Positions 1-8,519 of a stretch of 32,782 nt of DNA are shown here, piece after piece. A model generated the notes under the pieces. It made no database searches, was not told where the DNA came from, and saw only the letters and a list, made by a program, of their open reading frames with translations. The position numbers and the translations under genes were made by a program. The stretch is from Sphaeroforma arctica JP610 (taxonomy: Eukaryota > Opisthokonta > Ichthyosporea > Ichthyophonida). The first letter of the stretch is position 1. The number at the start of each line of letters is the position of its first letter. The stretch is from assembly GCF_001186125.1 (NCBI RefSeq), contig NW_014040055.1:4212-36993 (forward strand). The letters run 5' to 3'.

Positions 1-348
1 GACTTTCGAGAGCAGATTAAGTTTCTCAACCGATTCCCGAGAGTGGATCAAGTCCGTCAACCGCAACATTCTAAAAATAGCTGCGGTTCTATGTGAGTCA
101 CAAACTATGCGGGAAGGCATCACGTGGTCAGCGTGAAATTTAGTTGCAGAGAAGTTAAATAGAATAGCATCGAAGTTTTAAAGTGTTCTGCCTAAGGTTT
201 CTCATACTGACCATATGAGTTTATACCCTGGCCAGCCAAAGTGGTTGAACACTACCACAAACACCTTAGGTATAAAACCAAAGGTGAGGTCAGAAATAAA
301 TATATACATTTGCACTTTATTTAAAGTCTACTACATTGCACTCTAACA
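1..348 (+). mobile_element. Partial copia LTR, inverted relative to the full copia copy
   Basis: This stretch is the reverse complement of most of the LTR found at 7996-8509 and 14063-14580, so it lies in plus orientation while the full element is on the minus strand. It shares the TATA box (TATAAAA at 271-277), the AATAAA signal near 296 and the CA end at 347-348. By eye it is roughly 90% identical to the other LTRs, clearly older than the pair flanking the full element. The left part is cut by the window edge. No primer-binding or gag sequence follows at 349, so it is most likely a solo LTR or the 3' LTR of an element lying to the left. Confidence 0.85.
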
Positions 349-755
349 CTGGTGCGCAACTCACATGATCTGTGATGTTATTTTGCAGGAACATAAGAGA
401 ATAGTTCTTTGGAAGCCCGTTTTCGAATTCTGTTGTGATGTTGGACACTTGTGACATACTCGTGCGAAGACAATGCCTCCAAATCATGCAAGAGTTGTGA
501 ATTTTCGGATACTGCTCTAGCATAGGAATAATCTCATTTATTCAAGATGGTAGTAGTATACATTCTTATTAATCAGTGGGAACGGTTGATTACTGACTAG
601 GTCAGGTAGTTTTATATACAATCGGGTCGGTAGTCGCCCTTTGCTGGCCGGTACGGGCCGTTTCCACCTAATTTTTGCCAGTTTTAAGAGCCGTTCGAAT
701 ATTCAAGGTGGGTGGGTATTCTGCACTCTGGTTGGATGAGTGGGGTTTTTTTTCT
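349..755. other. Spacer between LTR and Ulp1-like gene
   Basis: No recognised gene. A minus-strand frame is open from 523 down to the LTR edge (about 58 residues outside the LTR). It reads like plausible protein, with two Cys-containing stretches, and could hold a short exon because a GTGAGT donor-like site lies on the minus strand near 365-370. It matches no family I know. The rest, 540-755, is non-coding in appearance. Confidence 0.3.
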
Positions 756-1082
756 TCAATTCCTGAGCGAGATTCGGACTTGCGCACAAAGTAAAACTCC
801 ACAACTAAAACTGTCGTGTTGGGATACACCGCATATGTACTCTAATGTTATATCTAACATCCATCGTACTATATAATTGAATTGTTCGTCAGCTCTAGTA
901 GGACTTGGCATTCCACTTAAAACAGTAACTGTAGGGTTTGTTTTGTACAATGTAACAATCGCTAAGTCCCAATGTGCGTTTCTATGATTCCATAGGTTCA
1001 ATATTGAGATCTTTTCGGACACCTGTGCAGGTCCTTTCAGTCGTAAGCTTTCTGCCCTATGATACTTGTGTAGGTCCTTCAT
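756..1082 (-). CDS. Ulp1/C48-like cysteine protease, C-terminal part
   Basis: The 108-residue frame has the hallmarks of the C-terminal half of a Ulp1/SENP-type (C48) SUMO-deconjugating protease. There is a His-Trp pair at residues 37-38 (NAHWDLAIV), a central W around 74, and the Gln-plus-nucleophile block VSQHDSFSCGVLLC, with oxyanion Gln 88 and Cys 94. The acidic member of the triad, normally just after the strand that follows HW, is not evident in VTVLSGMPS, so activity is doubtful. The Met at 1082 may not be the true start: a CAG acceptor-like site at 1023-1025 would open an exon at 1022 in this same frame, and the start codon region lies inside a tandem duplication. The N-terminal half of a usual C48 domain is not seen upstream as one frame. 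C48 domains occur in host genes and also in several DNA transposon families, and this context cannot separate the two. Confidence 0.55.
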   Translation of the reverse strand: MKDLHKYHRAESLRLKGPAQVSEKISILNLWNHRNAHWDLAIVTLYKTNPTVTVLSGMPSPTRADEQFNYIVRWMLDITLEYICGVSQHDSFSCGVLLCAQVRISLRN

Positions 1083-1555
1083 TCATATTCTACGTGTATC
1101 TGCATCACAGAAACGACCAGCCTGGGTGGATAATTGCGACAAATGGTAGAATATTCCGGATATATGCGAGCCTTTTATTCATTCTCCTGGTTTGCAACAT
1201 TCTAATACAATGTTTCCCGGCAAGATCTAGTCGCTGATATAAAATGACTTCGGCTATGCCGCAGTACCTATCGCTACATTGGTATCTATCTTGATCATAT
1301 CCTTTCGTGATACTTGTGTAAGTCCTTCATTCATATTCTATGTGCATCAGCATCACAGAAACGAACATCCTGGAAGGGTAATTGCGACAAATGATGAAAT
1401 ATTCCAGATATAAGCGAGCCTTCTATCCATTCTCCTGGTTTGCAACCTTTTAATATAATATTTCCCGGCAAGATGCAGTCGCTTATATAAAATGACTTCG
1501 ACTATGCCGCAGTACCTATTGCTACATCGGTATCTTCGTTGATCATCTCCTTTCG
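1060..1555. repeat. 248-bp tandem duplication (two copies)
   Basis: Copy 1 is 1060-1307 and copy 2 is 1308-1555. Both begin tgatacttgtgta and end near cctttcg, with identical unit length and close to 90% identity by eye. Copy 1 overlaps the first codons of the Ulp1-like frame. The duplication separates that frame from the spliced candidate gene ending at 1564, so it may have disrupted a gene that once ran across. Confidence 0.9.
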
Positions 1556-1563
1556 CTTCTTTT

Positions 1564-1939
1564 CTACATGTTCACTTTTTCCACTGCATATTGTACAAAA
1601 GGCGGCACTCTCTTTCTCAACAACGTAGATCGATAAAATGTATTTTTGCTAGCCATCAACACTTTAGACTCGCCAAGCGTCTTACTTCCTTTGGCTAGGC
1701 GTGCATTGCGGTATGCAATCAGTTTTTCTCTCGTTGGAGCACCCGATGCAAGGATTTGGCCTGATATGTTCGATGTTCTAATTCTTCTGGCACTGCACTG
1801 CTAATTATAAGATGAAAAATAGGGGATCAGTCAAAACTGTGCCGAGCTTCATCTTACAGAGAAATGACAATCATTCTCAAATATGTAAAACTCACCTTGA
1901 TACGTAGTCATTGTCGTTGTTGCTAGCTGTTGTTCTCAT
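1564..1939 (-). CDS. Candidate two-exon gene 1, unknown function
   Basis: On the minus strand a frame open from about 2062 reaches a strong donor, AAG|GTGAGT, with the intron starting at 1895. A 103-bp intron ends at a TGCAG acceptor (1793-1794), and the frame then stays open for 75 codons to a TAG at 1564-1566. The split codon is phase 2. An in-frame ATG at 1937-1939 is one possible start, but the frame extends further upstream and could contain an earlier exon. The second exon is basic (Arg/Lys rich, with an ARLAKGSK stretch) and suggests a nucleic-acid-binding or structural role at most. A second acceptor 5 bp upstream gives a much shorter product. No family is recognised. The layout resembles that of the neighbour at 2219-2649. 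Confidence 0.45.
1793..1895 (-). other. Predicted intron, 103 bp
   Basis: GTGAGT donor after AAG, and a TGCAG acceptor preceded by an AT-rich stretch. The reading frame is preserved across it (phase 2). An alternative acceptor lies at 1798-1799. Confidence 0.5.
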
Positions 1940-2047
1940 TCGACTGGATGTGCATTCCTTTTCTGCACTGATGAAAGAAGAGCCTGTCTCCAAATAATGT
2001 ACATTTTCGTCAGCAAACACAAGTTTTATGGCCGAAAATGTACTTAT

Positions 2048-2093
2048 AGTCTTTACACTAACTCAAATATAGTCTTTACATTAACTCAAATAT
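2048..2093. repeat. 23-bp direct tandem repeat, two copies
   Basis: The unit agtctttacaytaactcaa plus atat occurs at 2048-2070 and 2071-2093 with one mismatch. It lies just upstream (minus strand) of the first exon of candidate gene 1 and could be a promoter duplication or a slippage product. Confidence 0.85.
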
Positions 2094-2218
2094 CAGAGAT
2101 ATACAGCCTGGAGAATATCCTTTCACTGGTTTTCTTGTCGCATCTCACAGGCGAATTTTCCAAAATCTGTGATCAAGAGGGCGATTTAAACCATAAACTA
2201 TAAATGTCAGTTTTTGTA

Positions 2219-2649
2219 TTACATGTTGAAAATTTTCGATATCAATTTGATGCGGTTACTGAAATGGTTCACTCCCATACATCCGGCAGAATTAGGGGAG
2301 AGAATAAGGAGTAAAATATCTCTCACTTTTTCATATTGCTTGTTAATTTGATGTAGAGAAGCTCTCTCTTGATATTCCCCCGAATCAATCGCTTTTTCCA
2401 ATTGCGGCATCAGTTTTTCGATACACGTAGTATTGCGTCTTGCATTTTTCCTGCGAACGGATTTTTGTTTTAGTCGTGATCATTAAAAAAAAAGCCCTTG
2501 ATTCTCTCATCAGCATCGATTCAACGATTTAAAGGAACCGAATAGACATACCTGACAGATGACGTTGATGGAGGTGGCGCATCAGGCGTTGGTATTTTCC
2601 GTAGGGGCGAATCCTTGACGGTGTCACTGTTTTGGTCCGCTGAGCGCAT
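2219..2649 (-). CDS. Candidate two-exon gene 2, 109 aa, unknown function
   Basis: An ATG at 2647-2649 opens a frame that reaches a textbook donor, CAG|GTATGT (intron start 2551). A 101-bp intron ends in TTCGCAG (2451), and the second exon is open for 76 codons to a TAA at 2219-2221. The spliced product would be 109 residues: a Ser/Pro/Thr-rich first part containing IPTPDAPPPSTSS, then a helical, charged second part (EKLMPQLEKAIDSGEY, SLHQINKQYEKVRD) that could form a short coiled coil. The frame is also open upstream of the ATG to a possible acceptor, TTGTGTAG, at 2713, so the ATG could be internal and an earlier exon is possible. No family is recognised. The intact frame across consensus splice sites makes this the best host-gene candidate in the window. 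Confidence 0.55.
2451..2551 (-). other. Predicted intron, 101 bp
   Basis: Donor CAG|GTATGT and acceptor TTCGCAG|G on the minus strand, with a CTAAAAC branch-like motif about 20 bp before the acceptor. The codon AG|G is split in phase 2 and the frame stays open on both sides. Size and consensus are typical of compact fungal-type introns. Confidence 0.65.
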
Positions 2650-2810
2650 CTTCGTTGACGTTTTTTTTTGTCTGTGCGTTTGAGCAGGTGATTCACAACA
2701 CTTGGAAAATAGCTACACAATATATCACAAGCAACAAACTTAACAAGGCACCATATATAAGAATCAATATGCATATTCTCTGCACGTCGAAGGCCAGAGC
2801 TTTGAGACAT

Positions 2811-3079
2811 TTAATGGCGAATACTTGTGTGTAGGCTTAAACGTCGCAGGATACCTTATACTTTTTAGTCTAATTAACTAGAAATCTATATAAATACACT
2901 GGTCAATTCAGAAATAAAAAATTTCAAATAAATAATCAGCCCAGATTTAGTCCCTTTTTATATATTTATATATAACTAAAAGCACATACGTTTATGACTA
3001 AAAACACATACTTTTATTGATAAAAGTATATGCGTTTCTATTTCTATCCACCTAATGTGCGTATGCCTACCAGTATACT
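2811..3079. other. AT-rich spacer with a perfect hairpin
   Basis: No gene seen. The motif acatacgttta / acatactttta recurs at about 25-bp spacing around 2983-3030. A perfect 10-bp stem with a 2-base loop lies at 3008-3029 (atacttttat, tg, ataaaagtat). Confidence 0.6.
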
Positions 3080-3872
3080 AGTTCACTGTTCAAATATCGA
3101 AAGACTGTCCTTTTTACTCACATTATTATAGGTTCGATGTGACAATCTCGTGCCTGCTGTGCCGCCAACGATCAATGGTTACAGGTGACAGCTACATGCT
3201 GTACCTGACCCCCCCTTTCATACTTAATGAGTATTATTTTTTCTTCTTTTTAAGAACACTTGTTTTGAAGAGTGTGGCGTGGTGAACTCATGGGCATATT
3301 CGAATTGGGCACGCTGTTCGCGACTCCGTCACAGCGTCTTTACATGTCCCGCCTTATACGTAATAATGCTATACCAACTCAACACCTCTCAGAACGAATC
3401 TATCAACTGTGTGCAATACAACACGCCCGAAGCTGCGGGTACTCACCGACTCTAAGGTTGCTCGCCGCTATGCCAGAGTGTACAGGGTACTCGCCTGCAC
3501 TCTAAGTATATAGACATACTTGCCACCTACGACTAAACACTCGTGTTTTAGGGGTTTAGGGTTTGTTTCTTTCCTGATTTTCTTTCCAATGCACTTATAG
3601 CAGCTTTGCATCGCGTCGTGTAGTGTTGTTCTTTAGATTTGCTGTATGATGCAACGTAGCATTCTCCTATAATAAAAATACTTCTACTACTTGCAAACTG
3701 TTTAGATATCTGACTCGTTCCATGTATGTGTGTCAGCTAGTGTGAAAGCTATGCGCATGCCGTATATCTAACTAATAAACTTAGTTCATGTGGATATCAT
3801 ATATCTTACTAATAAAACTTAATCTATGTACAAGTATTTTCTTAAAACAAACCTATGATATTGTATCATACA
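3080..3872 (-). mobile_element. LTR of Ty3/gypsy family A/C, degraded copy
   Basis: The stretch is colinear with the LTR of element C (about 19500-20671). Shared blocks include the gactccgtcacagcg core, the gaagctgcgggtactcaccg block and the cacttgccac...actcgtgttt block. The right edge is placed at 3872, because on the minus strand it begins TGTATGATACAA just after the chromodomain end, matching the TGTGTGATGAC start in C. The left edge is approximate. It carries only one copy of the 172-bp block that is duplicated in C. Confidence 0.7.
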
Positions 3873-5660
3873 TTCGTTCGTGCATTTGCCACACGCGCAC
3901 GCAGAAAGAAGGCAACCCCGGCCAGACATACCATCAACCCAGGCTGCTTTAATCTTGTCCCAGCTGTCGCTGACGTCGACTCTCACGCGTCTGAATCAGC
4001 TTACGATATGCTGGCACTACGTTCGGATCGTCGAAGGCATCTGCTGTTACCCATGTAGGAGAGACTTCCAACCAGATAACCAAGTATTCTGATTACTGAG
4101 TCGCCTTGTTGTGGCGGTGTGATAAGATGTGTCGGAATGTCGATCGCTTTTCTCCCAAAAGTGATTTATCAAACGGTGGCTCCGTAGCGCGACGTACTAG
4201 CCTGATAATCTCAAACAGAACTGGACAGTCTTGAGCTCAGGCGGCTTGCTTTCGCCCTTTGCTCGTAGATGGTATTTCTGATTCTCCCGACTGTGAACTG
4301 CGTATGGTCCAATCAATGATTTCGTGGCTTTGGTCGTAGCCCCTTGGGTATCATGACGTTACGCATCGGATCAGTAGCCTCCGCGATAGTATCACCAGGT
4401 AAGTCATCTGTCAAATTTGCGAACGGGACATGGCGGCGACCCAAAAAAATCACTGAAAGGTGCAGACTTATAGCGCCGTAATATCCAAAGGTTCTGATAA
4501 AACATAGTAAACGGTAGACGCTCATCCTTAGTTCCGGACAGCCAACACATAATGCGCGCGCACATTTGTAGGGTTTTTTTGTACCGTCGCTCTGCAGCAC
4601 CCGAGGTCTGAGGGCAGTATGACTGAGATGTCTTGTGTATGATTCTGAGTGCCCGCGTAATCGATTTTACGTCTTTACGATAATATTCACAAATTGGATA
4701 CTCTCGTTACTCTGAATATTACGAGAAGAATCATGCTCATCAAACACAGACATTGATTCTGTCACCATGGTCTGTGCATCCTTTACAGGTTTTGCCCGAA
4801 GAATACAGTACCCCAACGCCACATCCAATAGATGTGGAATAAACTTGTTTCATATAGTGGATCAATGTGGCCACCATAGGAATGAGATCCAATTGTATAT
4901 GATCGCACGGGTACCGTGCGGCAATACTCATTAAAGGATGGAATCCCTTATTCATAGTATTATTGCCTAAAGCACGCACGACATAATTTACAGATCCCTT
5001 GTTCGAATTGTGCCCATCATTCCGTATGCGTTGCAAAGTTACCGCCGGCGCAGGATGCCCTTGTTCATGAAATTGCTATGTTAACTGTACGCGACGATTT
5101 TCTTCCTCGTGCCCTGGATAATTGATCACTGTTGCTCCCACACATACTTCAGCAGCCTGTCCCGCAATTTGTCGTGTACGTCTAGCCATCTCCTCCTGTG
5201 CCCAGTTGTCATGATAACGTCTAGCTATCTCCTCCTGTGCCCAGTTGTCATGATAACGTGTAATAGCTTCATCATATTCAGGCACTTCCTGAACCAGATC
5301 GCACCCGAACGATGGATTAACCTTCTAGCCAGAGGGAGGTGCAATACGTACAACACAGTATGCTCCCTTTCCACAGACTTGTGTGCCAAGTTTCAAGTAT
5401 GTATGGGCCGTATGCGAGATAAGTAGCGGGTCCGTCTACATCAACGACAGGTGTAATGGAAACCACGGCGTCCGTGTGTTCAACGGTAAATATATTGTTG
5501 CAAACGCCTTGTCAGCCAACACCTTGCGCAGTACCTTATGTATAAGGCGTCAGGGTGGGTTCATCCATGCACTGCATATACTCCTGTCATATTTAACTCA
5601 AGTGGCACACCATCGACCGGGAAATTCAACCGTACTGCCAAATACGATTGTGTAAAAGTC
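3873..5660 (-). mobile_element. Ty3/gypsy fossil A: chromodomain, integrase and linker remnants
   Basis: The minus strand is homologous along its length to 20672-23070 of element C. Recognisable parts, in element order, are a short RNase H remnant (about 5590-5650), the methyltransferase-like segment (about 5400-5590), the NWAQ/RRTRQI linker and PGHEE block (5076-5285), the integrase N-terminal region with NDTMxKGFHPLM-type sequence (4740-5036), the integrase FGRRHVPFAN region (4313-4600) and the chromodomain end (3873-4100). Many breaks are present. It is clearly older than C, with no open frame above 100 residues in the sense direction. Confidence 0.8.
5182..5259 (-). repeat. 39-bp in-frame tandem duplication in fossil A
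   Basis: Copies 5182-5220 and 5221-5259 differ by one base and encode a repeated RYHDNWAQEEMAR-type 13-residue unit. Element C has the unit once, so the duplication is specific to this copy. Confidence 0.85.
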
Positions 5661-6539
5661 AGACTAACCAGGCTGACTATCGATGTCAATAAGTTAACGT
5701 AAAAGAAAGTACGATTTCAAAGTGAATTTGCAGAATGTAATTTTAAGTTTAGCTTCAGCCCTTGATAATGAGCTAAAAGATTAGGGGATTTAAGACTGAG
5801 ACTGTTGTCTTTATGGCTCCGCTTTAATCACTCAATACTTCGGTCTAGATTTATTTGGTGTCAGTAACTAATATCAGATTTCATTTCAATGGATGTTTGA
5901 TATTTCATTCTATATCATTTCATGCCTCAAAACAATCTTCCAATCGCAATTACCAATAAAATAACTTTAAGTCCAACTTAAGAAAATCAAAAGAAATCAA
6001 AAACACAATGATGGTACAGTGAAATGTCTGTACCTATACCCCATCACATGGTACCTAGCTCTCTATCCCATTGAAGGCATAGACGGGCACATCTAGTCGG
6101 GTGGCTAGGGAGGATCATTTTCATGCCCCATTTCTCAGTGGGCTATCTCGCGCTGGGAGTATTTGGTAATACAACATGTGTCATCAAGTGTCAATATCAC
6201 CTGAGACTCACTCAATTGTTATATCCCAATATTCTGATGGAAAACATATCATTGTAGAAAAACCATCTTATCAATATCAACAGAGTCCCCGGCCTCTGTC
6301 GTATACAATTATATTTCCAAATATCCCAAAATAGATTATTTGTTTGTTTGCTTTCTGCCAATTCAATAGATCTATATTTGATTATTTGATTATTATACAG
6401 ATACAAATATCTACAATTGCGTTTCAACGTATACCAGGTTTTATAACCGTAAAAGCGTTTAAACGGTAATACGTTTATAGTATACGTTACCATGTGCTTC
6501 TACTATAGGGATAATATTATTTATTTCAAAAAAGATAGA
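5661..6539. other. Unassigned AT-rich stretch, possible LTR remnant
   Basis: No gene is supported; the 93-codon minus frame at 6212-6493 is low-complexity Tyr/Asn/Ile-rich sequence. On the minus strand a TATAAAA lies near 6437-6443 and an AATAAA near 5847-5852, and the left edge can be read as a CA end at 5652. This is compatible with, but does not prove, a remnant LTR displaced from element B by the LINE insertion. Confidence 0.25.
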
Positions 6540-6577
6540 TTACAATGTATGTATGTTACAAAGTAGGGACATATGGT

Positions 6578-6594
6578 ATGGCTCTCATAGCCAT
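6578..6594 (-). other. Short hairpin at LINE 3' end
   Basis: ATGGCT and AGCCAT flank a 5-base loop, overlapping the LINE stop codon region. A 3'-end stem-loop is a known recognition feature in some LINEs; the role here is inferred only. Confidence 0.4.
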
Positions 6595-7990
6595 TTTAGT
6601 GGTTCGGGAAAGATCGATGGGAAGAAGTGGTTAGTAAATTCCCGTTTGAAGCCTGGGCCAAGTGAGTCGACGATGGAGGATATGCGCTGAGTCAATTTGG
6701 GCCGGTGCTGACAGAACACTGATACCATCGAATGTGTCATGTATTCGCTTGCTGACCTACTAAGTAGCGTACCCACCTCTGTGGTACGGATCGGGTCTGC
6801 GCCGTGTAGTGCCGTGGAATGGGTTAGTGCAGAGTACGAAATACCGAGTAGGACCAGGTTATCCGGCATAATTCGGTCGAGGAGCAAGGATGGGGGTGAG
6901 CCAATGCCGCACCAGACCACGGATGCATTCGGTATGTGCTGGCTGGTCTGGATCGTAAGTATAATAAACGGAACCAACAAGCGCGATGATTTGGTTTGAA
7001 CCGAAATTTGGAAGTAGTACTTCAACAGCGTGATTAGCCGGGGTATGGGGAACATATGTTGATGTGTCAGAGGCGGGTGAGGGTACGGTGGTTCTTCTAC
7101 ATGCTGGAGAAAAGATACAAGGTGTTCGTGGAGGGTCCAGATACCGTGGAAGTCGTGGCACTCCTGTAATTGCTGGAGGAGGTCAGGGCCAATGGGCGGC
7201 AGTTTCGGGCCTACCAGGATGCGTCGAGTCAGTTGTTGGATGCAGGTAAAGTGGCTGGTGGTGAACTTGTGGCTACCGGGGCAGACAGGGCAGAGACAGC
7301 CGTCGGTGCGGTAGTCGAGTAATGTGAACATGTACGTATTCGTTACAATCATAGCACAGAGCCGGATTGGTGTGGGCTCGAAGCAACGGTTGAAGCTGTC
7401 GTGTCTGGCTTTGTCTCGGTTTGAAGTTGGCGGTTTACCCATAACCAGTTGGTAGTAGTATTGGCGCCGGGCCATTGCCGCGATCTCCTTGTTGGACCAG
7501 CGTTTTGTTGAGTTCTTCCTGATGTCGTCACAGCGTTGGCGGAGGGCTACATGGTCGAGTGTACGCCCGCCCGTGGTTTTGTGTACAGTTTTCAGGTGAG
7601 CATAGATACTGTACGGGAAGCGTAGTGATGGTTTGTCGTGGGCCCAGGCGGGTTACGTCAGAGGGGTGAGTGTATTTGTGCAGGCCATTGAATCGAGTTG
7701 TATTCCCAGGCAGCCTCCGACGTAGTCCGCGAATGGTCGCACGGGTAGCAGGCCACAAAAGTGTAATGAGTTTGCTTGATGTTTGGGAAACCGAGGGTAT
7801 TTAGTGCCCGTGATAATGGCTGCTGCTTCGAACACGGAGTCCAACTCATCCTTCCATATAGGCGGAGTCCAGGCAATAATGTTCAGGCCATATGTAGCCG
7901 TGGATAGGATGAATATTTTGAACAGTACGAGTCGGTTGCGGGGGTGTTGCCAACTGAAGCCATGGAAGCCATAAGCGCGGAAAGAGGCGA

Positions 7991-7995
7991 TACCT
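7991..7995. repeat. Target site duplication, left copy (tacct)
   Basis: The five bases tacct directly abut the copia LTR end and recur at 14581-14585 on the other side, the usual 5-bp duplication of Ty1/copia integrases. Confidence 0.93.
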
Positions 7996-8509
7996 TGTTA
8001 GAGTACAATGTAGTACACTTGAAATAAAGTGCAAATGTATGTATTTATTTCTGACCTCACCTTTGGTTTTATACCTAAGGTGTTTGTGCTAGTGTTCAGC
8101 CGCTTGGGCTGGCCAGGGTCAAAACTCATATGGTCAGTATGAGAAACCTTATGCGGAACACTTTAACACTTCGATGCTTTTCTATTTCAACTTCTCTGCA
8201 ATTAAATCTCACGCTGATCACATGATGCCTTTCCGCATAGGTTGTGACTCACATAGAACCGCAGCTATTATTAATATGTTGTGGTTGACAGGCTTAATCC
8301 ACTCTCGGGAATCGGTTGAGAAACTAAATCTGCTCTCGGAAGTCAAGTAATAACTCAACTCTTGAGAGTAATTTGAGCAACTTGATTAGCTCTCGGGAGT
8401 GAGCTAACTCTGATGACTTAGCTCTCGGGAGTGAGCTAATTCTGATGACTTCCATAAATCAAAGATGGTTTCTTGCTGTAAAATCTGGTCTGTGACCTGT
8501 AGTCTCTCA
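7996..8509 (-). repeat. Copia 3' LTR
   Basis: 514 bp beginning TGAGAGACTACAGG and ending CTCTAACA on the minus strand. It holds TATAAAA (8067-8073 on the complement) followed about 20-25 bp later by AATAAA (near 8043-8048), so R is short and U3 makes up most of the length. U3 carries a 32-bp tandem repeat (ttagctctcgggagtgagct core) whose unit contains the inverted pair TAGCTC/GAGCTA. Confidence 0.93.
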
Positions 8510-8519
8510 CTCCCCCTCA
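8510..8519 (-). other. Copia polypurine tract
   Basis: The minus strand reads TTGAGGGGGAG immediately before the TG of the 3' LTR, the expected plus-strand primer of reverse transcription. Confidence 0.85.

Larger units (their letters stand above)
6540..7995 (-). mobile_element. LINE, 3' part: RT end, zinc motif and 3' tail
   Basis: On the minus strand one frame runs from 7990 to 6585, interrupted only by a TAA at 7653-7655. It starts in the thumb/connection part of a non-LTR reverse transcriptase (HPRNRLVLFKIF...TATYGLN, the usual R-L-F-K...P...YGL pattern of Tad-like and related LINEs). It continues through the post-RT region and ends with a C-terminal zinc motif, C62-x2-C65-x9-H75-x2-C78 (7242-7292; CPVCPGSHKFTTSHFTC). 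No RNase H follows. The 3' flank holds a 6-bp-stem hairpin (6578-6594) and a GTATGT-type short repeat, but no clear poly(A). The frame joins that of 14581-14800 once the copia insertion and one target copy are discounted. The 5' part of the LINE is absent. The Tad-like assignment rests on motif spacing only. Confidence 0.75.

Noticed and set aside
756-1082. Polinton adenain-type protease
   Set aside because: The HW...QxxxxxCG pattern fits C48 as well or better, and no Polinton polymerase, integrase, ATPase or capsid sequence is nearby.
974-1237. Plus-strand frame of 87 codons
   Set aside because: It lies opposite the Ulp1-like frame and within the tandem duplication, with no family likeness; an antisense shadow.
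1575-1690. Alternative exon with a CTIC...KKRKEM reading near the end of candidate gene 1
   Set aside because: It needs a 37-bp intron or a weak acceptor; the model ending at 1564 is simpler.
3272-3505. Plus-strand 77-codon frame
   Set aside because: It lies within an LTR shared with 19500-20671, where the frame is not kept.
6212-6493. Minus-strand 93-codon frame
   Set aside because: AT-driven Tyr/Asn/Ile-rich composition and no motif; not supported as a gene.
6739-7249. Plus-strand frames opposite the LINE
   Set aside because: Antisense to a recognisable LINE frame; no independent support.
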